A DNA stretch of 64,000 bases. It comes from an uncultured Lachnospiraceae bacterium (lineage in GTDB: Bacteria > Bacillota > Clostridia > Lachnospirales > Lachnospiraceae). The notes below the pieces were generated by a model. It ran no database searches. It was given only the letters and a program-made list of their open reading frames with translations, and was not told where the DNA came from. The stretch is from NCBI GenBank assembly GCA_946544235.1, contig CAMNMC010000105.1, positions 1 to 64,000 on the forward strand, in the 5' to 3' direction. The position numbers and the translations under genes were made by a program. Below are positions 60,301 through 64,000 of the stretch, piece by piece. Numbering within the stretch: the first letter of the stretch is position 1; every line of letters starts with the position of its first letter.

Positions 60301-63276
60301 ATTAACTTTAATCTTTTCCTGATTTGTTCTCTTAATCTTGAGACATCCTGTTGTTGATGCCTTTGAGCCTGAATTATTCTCAACCTCAAGTTTCCAATAT
60401 ACAACACCAAAGTAATCAGGATCAAATTTCTTTGAAAGCGTTCCCTTAGCGCCATCCTCTGTATCAACTATTTCATCAGCCTCGAAACGACTGTTTGCAT
60501 TATCATCGATATAGAGACGACCGGTAAATCCGGCTCCGCCAGCTGCTTCATAACTCCATCTTACAGTACGATCTGTTATCCAGGTTGACTCATCGCCTTC
60601 CTTGTACTGAACAGGAGCACTGGTAATAACAAGCTTAGGTCTCTTAGAGGAATCATTAAGTACTCTTCTAAGATCAGCTTCGTTTACGCTTGATGAATCA
60701 ATGGTAACAGGATTACCCATATAATCCTCGAGTTCATTACCACTAAATACAGTTACATAGCCATCATAAGTATTTCCGTACGCTCCTCCGGCATTCTGGA
60801 TCTTAACCTTGTCCTCAAAATTGAAGTTCCAAAGTATATTATCCTTACCGTTTGCATGATCAGTCTGACAAGCTGTAAGGAAACTATACATGTAAGAATC
60901 CGGATCAATTGCATTTCTTCTTGCAGAAGTCAAACCGGCGCATGCATCTTTACCGATTATAATCGGCATGCCGTTCTTCTTATACTCCATAAGCTCGTCA
61001 TACTTATTCTTGCTTATGTCATTACCCTCAAGGGTTCCTACTGAGCCATCGCTTGCGCCATATTTCTGCGAATAATCATAAGCATCACCATTTGTAAAAT
61101 ACATATTGTAGGTATCAAGACCAATGCTGGCAAGCTTTGATGAATGGTAAGCGTTTAGATTCTTAATTCCGGAATTATCGCCTCCAATATATATCGCATC
61201 AAAATTATCAAGAACCGTCTTCTTCGTACAATTAAATTCGTATGTTGACATATGTACAACATTAACTTCATTGTATTCAAGGCCAGTTGCATGAGCTATC
61301 TTGGCTTTTGAAAGTGTCCACGCATAATAATCGGTTACAGTTCCAAGCTGAGCACTTGTTATATTATCTCCGCTCTCAAGGAAAGTTGTAAGTGAATGTT
61401 CTCCATCAAACGATATCTCATCTGAGGTTGTATTATTTATAACTCCTTGATTTCTAATATAATACCAACTGTTATTTGCCGTATTTGCATATTCGCCTGA
61501 TGACATTGGTCGATCACGTCCGGTAACCTTAGCAAAAGTCATATTGGCAACATATGGATTGTTCTCAAGAGGATCAGTATATCCTTTTATATGATTACCG
61601 CCATCAATTTTAGCAAATTTTTTAGCAAGCGTTGTATCTATCGGATAAGCAGGCTGAATCTCAAGTACTGTGTACAGATTTGAGGAATCACCATTACCAC
61701 CACCGATACCTCTGTATGAAGCATAGTTGATGATATCTGCAATATCCTTGACAGCTTCCTTATTATTAGCTGACATATAAACCTTCATTCTCGAAGGACT
61801 GGTTACAAGAATATTATCATACTTACCAACTTCTGTTGAGGTCATAGTCTTTCCACAAACATAGAGGTAATTCTGACCATAATCTGTATCATTACTTACG
61901 CTGTTATCGATACTTCCGGTAGCAAGAGAGCTATCATAAAGTATACAAACATTACCCATCATAGCACTATACAGATTATTATAATTCTCCTGACTAAGCA
62001 TTGTTAATCCGGCTGCTGCCTCAACGATAACTATATCATATGCTGCATAATCTATAGTATCGAGTGCAGGATCACCACCATCATAATAATCATAGGTTAC
62101 AAATCCCGGTATATTCTTACGACTTGCATAAGCTGATCTGAGCGGAGAATCCTCCTTAATGCTATACAGATTCTTGGTATATACAGCTGCATCTGCTGTA
62201 GCCTTATCGATAAGTTTGATTTCATTACCATCCTTATCAACCGTATCAATAGCATATGTTTCTCTTGTATCAGCTGTTACAAGCTTGTAATTAAGGCCTT
62301 CCGGTGTACCATCGTTTAATGGCTCAAGACCGATCTTGGTAAGATCAGATATCTTCTTCTCAGAACCACCCTTTCCTATAACAAGGATACTTGCGGTGTT
62401 ACCAAGCTTATCGTTAAGCTTATAATACTCGCCGCCTTCAACTACATCCTTGACTGCATCACCTGATGTAGCTATCTCACCATCAGCAAGGTTTGTAAGA
62501 TCATAATTAGATAAAGAGCAAAGTCTTACCCATCTTGATTTTCTCGTAGAACCATCGATCTGAATATAGTAAGAGGTTTTATGTGTAAAGTAATCAAGTG
62601 GTGAAGTCTGTGTTGTAGGATTCCACTCAGTTGTGAAATACTTACCACCCTTCTTCTTAAAGCCATTTGTTGCAAGATCGCCATAAGAAGCAGAATTATC
62701 ATCAATTATTTCCTGTGTAGCAACAGGTCCATCGATGATGAATGGGACATAATCACCAACAGCAGCACTACAGAGCTGTAATTTGATCATCTCTGGGATA
62801 TCATTACTGTTCTTTCCGAAGAAATTGTACGGATCATTATGAACATATATGAGATCTGCCTTTGCTATTGCATCAATACAATTCTGGATTGCAGCATCAG
62901 ACATATTAACAGTATCATATGCCTTATAATCGATCATGCCTTCCTTCATTGACTGATCAGTGATTGTTTTGTATCCATTAAATACATATTCAGTAAATAT
63001 CTCTGAAGTATTTGATCCGCTCATTGCTGAATAGCTGCTGCTTGAACTGATCTCAACAATATGGAAATACGGATCAGAGCCACTATTTGAATTCTGTACT
63101 ATTCTATCAATATTGTAAATCGTTACAATATCGATATCCGGTTCAGCTTCAACAGTATTGGTAGTATCTCCGCCTCCGTCTGCCGCCATAGTGAATGAAA
63201 GTACAGTAACAAATGCGCATACAACTAACAGAAGTGATAAAGCTGCAACTAAAATCTTTTTATTAATTTTTCTCAT
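57334..63276 (-). CDS. Very large secreted protein, DUF5057-like
   Basis: 1980 aa; signal peptide MRKINKKILVAALSLLLVVCAFVTVLSFTMA; DPYFHIVEISSSSSYSAMSG..., IKVNLLQIMPDG repeat-like motifs; resemblance to DUF5057 is by recall. Confidence 0.7.
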   Translation of the reverse strand: MRKINKKILVAALSLLLVVCAFVTVLSFTMAADGGGDTTNTVEAEPDIDIVTIYNIDRIVQNSNSGSDPYFHIVEISSSSSYSAMSGSNTSEIFTEYVFNGYKTITDQSMKEGMIDYKAYDTVNMSDAAIQNCIDAIAKADLIYVHNDPYNFFGKNSNDIPEMIKLQLCSAAVGDYVPFIIDGPVATQEIIDDNSASYGDLATNGFKKKGGKYFTTEWNPTTQTSPLDYFTHKTSYYIQIDGSTRKSRWVRLCSLSNYDLTNLADGEIATSGDAVKDVVEGGEYYKLNDKLGNTASILVIGKGGSEKKISDLTKIGLEPLNDGTPEGLNYKLVTADTRETYAIDTVDKDGNEIKLIDKATADAAVYTKNLYSIKEDSPLRSAYASRKNIPGFVTYDYYDGGDPALDTIDYAAYDIVIVEAAAGLTMLSQENYNNLYSAMMGNVCILYDSSLATGSIDNSVSNDTDYGQNYLYVCGKTMTSTEVGKYDNILVTSPSRMKVYMSANNKEAVKDIADIINYASYRGIGGGNGDSSNLYTVLEIQPAYPIDTTLAKKFAKIDGGNHIKGYTDPLENNPYVANMTFAKVTGRDRPMSSGEYANTANNSWYYIRNQGVINNTTSDEISFDGEHSLTTFLESGDNITSAQLGTVTDYYAWTLSKAKIAHATGLEYNEVNVVHMSTYEFNCTKKTVLDNFDAIYIGGDNSGIKNLNAYHSSKLASIGLDTYNMYFTNGDAYDYSQKYGASDGSVGTLEGNDISKNKYDELMEYKKNGMPIIIGKDACAGLTSARRNAIDPDSYMYSFLTACQTDHANGKDNILWNFNFEDKVKIQNAGGAYGNTYDGYVTVFSGNELEDYMGNPVTIDSSSVNEADLRRVLNDSSKRPKLVITSAPVQYKEGDESTWITDRTVRWSYEAAGGAGFTGRLYIDDNANSRFEADEIVDTEDGAKGTLSKKFDPDYFGVVYWKLEVENNSGSKASTTGCLKIKRTNQEKIKVNLLQIMPDGTQEEKNGSDNSKLSLFLCTECQESRFVLHGNRIALNKYGDDSVLKLTAGFTDRNPMDGGWTSVGETTTVENNIKHYISSAQNTDSTLYLEGMQDYGTSGEFGFSIPTRLGVHQHRFGIVKYFSDLTTDSGNWTGLDDWNTNWFREVENDYDVNMNIIYISEFEKLIDDINDLYYGKDTSEIKTLRSKFSIAASEFQNAYNGMVKVVNGTYKNEVKNGGLTTNEKSAIQKYLFRKDAMGYGIAPTNAQILAAQLEAEAEVDKLTPALTGEERTNWVNEYKEKKLSEILYSNFETILDVFATSGGKLENLLLSYRSGSAVLAREVDYELSFDNYSDRPYYDFFSLYQSGGHVPAGYASEYQNWRDGKIYEQFFRKMFEYYTLLAAVNDSGEFELAKYYNCIVFGAAENFAGGDLNDAAIDSIIKYINDGGQTMLFYDSLTSGGDKYGSTNSTANMTKRLSSYFGMNAYSEPESDITSGGGSDVSTSEDTYEGTIKIDILDPWNSGALGTYTVDTAATEVNITINYNGNIGSDFSITAYDNRTSNEGNYGKHNIKINITATSSNQYYGSGGRVFVNGAEKGSIPGNGGTSSVSITVSNAIIKEEQNSGDNGGGNSAPLALNPSKLTYATALGQTSDSDKSTTFNYSLYYPNLEAEGKTHPRKDMMQFAAQNYVATNAAEQNNEGIVTMYPFSIGANLRVTPTVEGDFTINVADENLIVYYSLSGGTSGTMSSNYAANPLDGGNNYFVYQYQPKGNNAGTVTYLGAGRTVVTGYKRENNDERRFFINLILNTGRKSTKNSTLDLYDHSSSQVVTSSGTIQSSSLTNKTVQENGTLGYKMTITEGSVPKFSSLFTSDSSVEIAEVLAYYDLDYDEVNPDDEYHSEDGKHVLVYDKNFNKSGTYSKTENPWIASGYLLWIDEDTALKGTPYNLNGTTITPSMLEIQDNYLYNNEYTYIVVKVIPSKGDPIYTRIKIILKPELHDLT

Positions 63277-63294
63277 CTGTTATCACCTTCCTTT

Positions 63295-64000
63295 CTACTT
63301 AGGATCAACGAAGACGAATGAATTTCTAACATTTGTTATACCACTAACGTTATAGGTCATTCCGTTGTCTAAAAATCTTAATTCAAGACTGATACGCTGA
63401 TAATCAGAGTCAACTGTTGCTATCGCTGCACTAATCTGAGTTCCGGATGCAGTTTTAACATAGTTGAGCTTTGAAGTATAGAGGCAAGCCTCCTTCTCAG
63501 CCGCAGAACTCGAATCTGAATATGTTGCATCAAGAAGATTCATATATGTATAATCTCTGGTTATATAAATCTTATTGCCTTCAAATATGATCTCAGTTTT
63601 ACAGATATCATTTGTTGTACCAGCCGGTACAGTAACTCCATCATTGTATGCTGAATCATACGGAACACTGTATTTTACAGTAATCTTTTTAAGATAAAGC
63701 GTTCTATATACTGTGCTTGACTCACCACCGGATACTGTTGTTTTCTTCAGATAGAAATCAGAAACAGGACCACTTGATATCTTTGATCCATTATCCTCAA
63801 AGTTTTTCTCTGTTCCAACGGCCTCGCTCTTCTTAGCAAAGGTCATCTGATCAAATGTGAAACCTGATATTTCTTCTCCGGACTTCTTCTTCGGAAATAC
63901 TATTGCAGCTCCTGCCTGTGGAACATACGCAGTAATCTTGATTGAATTTGCCTGCATTATGATATCAGAGATATCATTGTAGGTTTCCTGTGCGGCATTC
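63295..64000 (-). CDS. Hypothetical extracellular/pilin-like protein (5' end outside window)
   Basis: Open frame continues past the track ORF to the window edge (...NAAQETYNDISDIIMQANSIKITAYVPQAGAAIVFPKKK...); directly upstream of the DUF5057-like gene. Confidence 0.6.
   Translation of the reverse strand, partial: NAAQETYNDISDIIMQANSIKITAYVPQAGAAIVFPKKKSGEEISGFTFDQMTFAKKSEAVGTEKNFEDNGSKISSGPVSDFYLKKTTVSGGESSTVYRTLYLKKITVKYSVPYDSAYNDGVTVPAGTTNDICKTEIIFEGNKIYITRDYTYMNLLDATYSDSSSAAEKEACLYTSKLNYVKTASGTQISAAIATVDSDYQRISLELRFLDNGMTYNVSGITNVRNSFVFVDPK

Overview
The 64 kb window looks like low-to-moderate GC Firmicutes chromosome, most likely Lachnospiraceae-like (inferred from gene content and order; no search was run). 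Nearly all genes from 1 to 50 kb are on the minus strand. They are mostly housekeeping and biosynthetic: codY-topA-dprA-yifB; two COG0523/CobW-type GTPases plus a flavin reductase; an S4-domain protein, mscS and glgB; DUF1015/asd/serA/serC; ilvB-ilvD-leuB-leuD-leuC with a divergent LysR regulator; a lipoprotein with MoxR-DUF58-DUF4129; single-chain purL; two AspA/AstE-like proteins; recN-argR-nadK-tlyA-dxs-ispA-xseB-xseA-nusB-Gls24. Then come a plus-strand tandem-module YfhO protein and efp, a minus-strand flavin reductase-rubredoxin, and a very large DUF5057-like secreted protein next to a truncated pilin-like ORF. The most unusual signal is intergenic: a dispersed family of long, near-perfect hairpins whose roughly 25-nt apical loop is conserved (TCAGTTGTAGCAAGAATACGCCTTC or its reverse complement), while the 17-24 bp stems differ between copies yet stay complementary. 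Copies lie near 11.66, 18.5-18.7 (95-bp tandem array), 37.28, 41.25 (in a multi-hairpin composite) and 42.78 kb. I found no tRNA, rRNA or CRISPR array.
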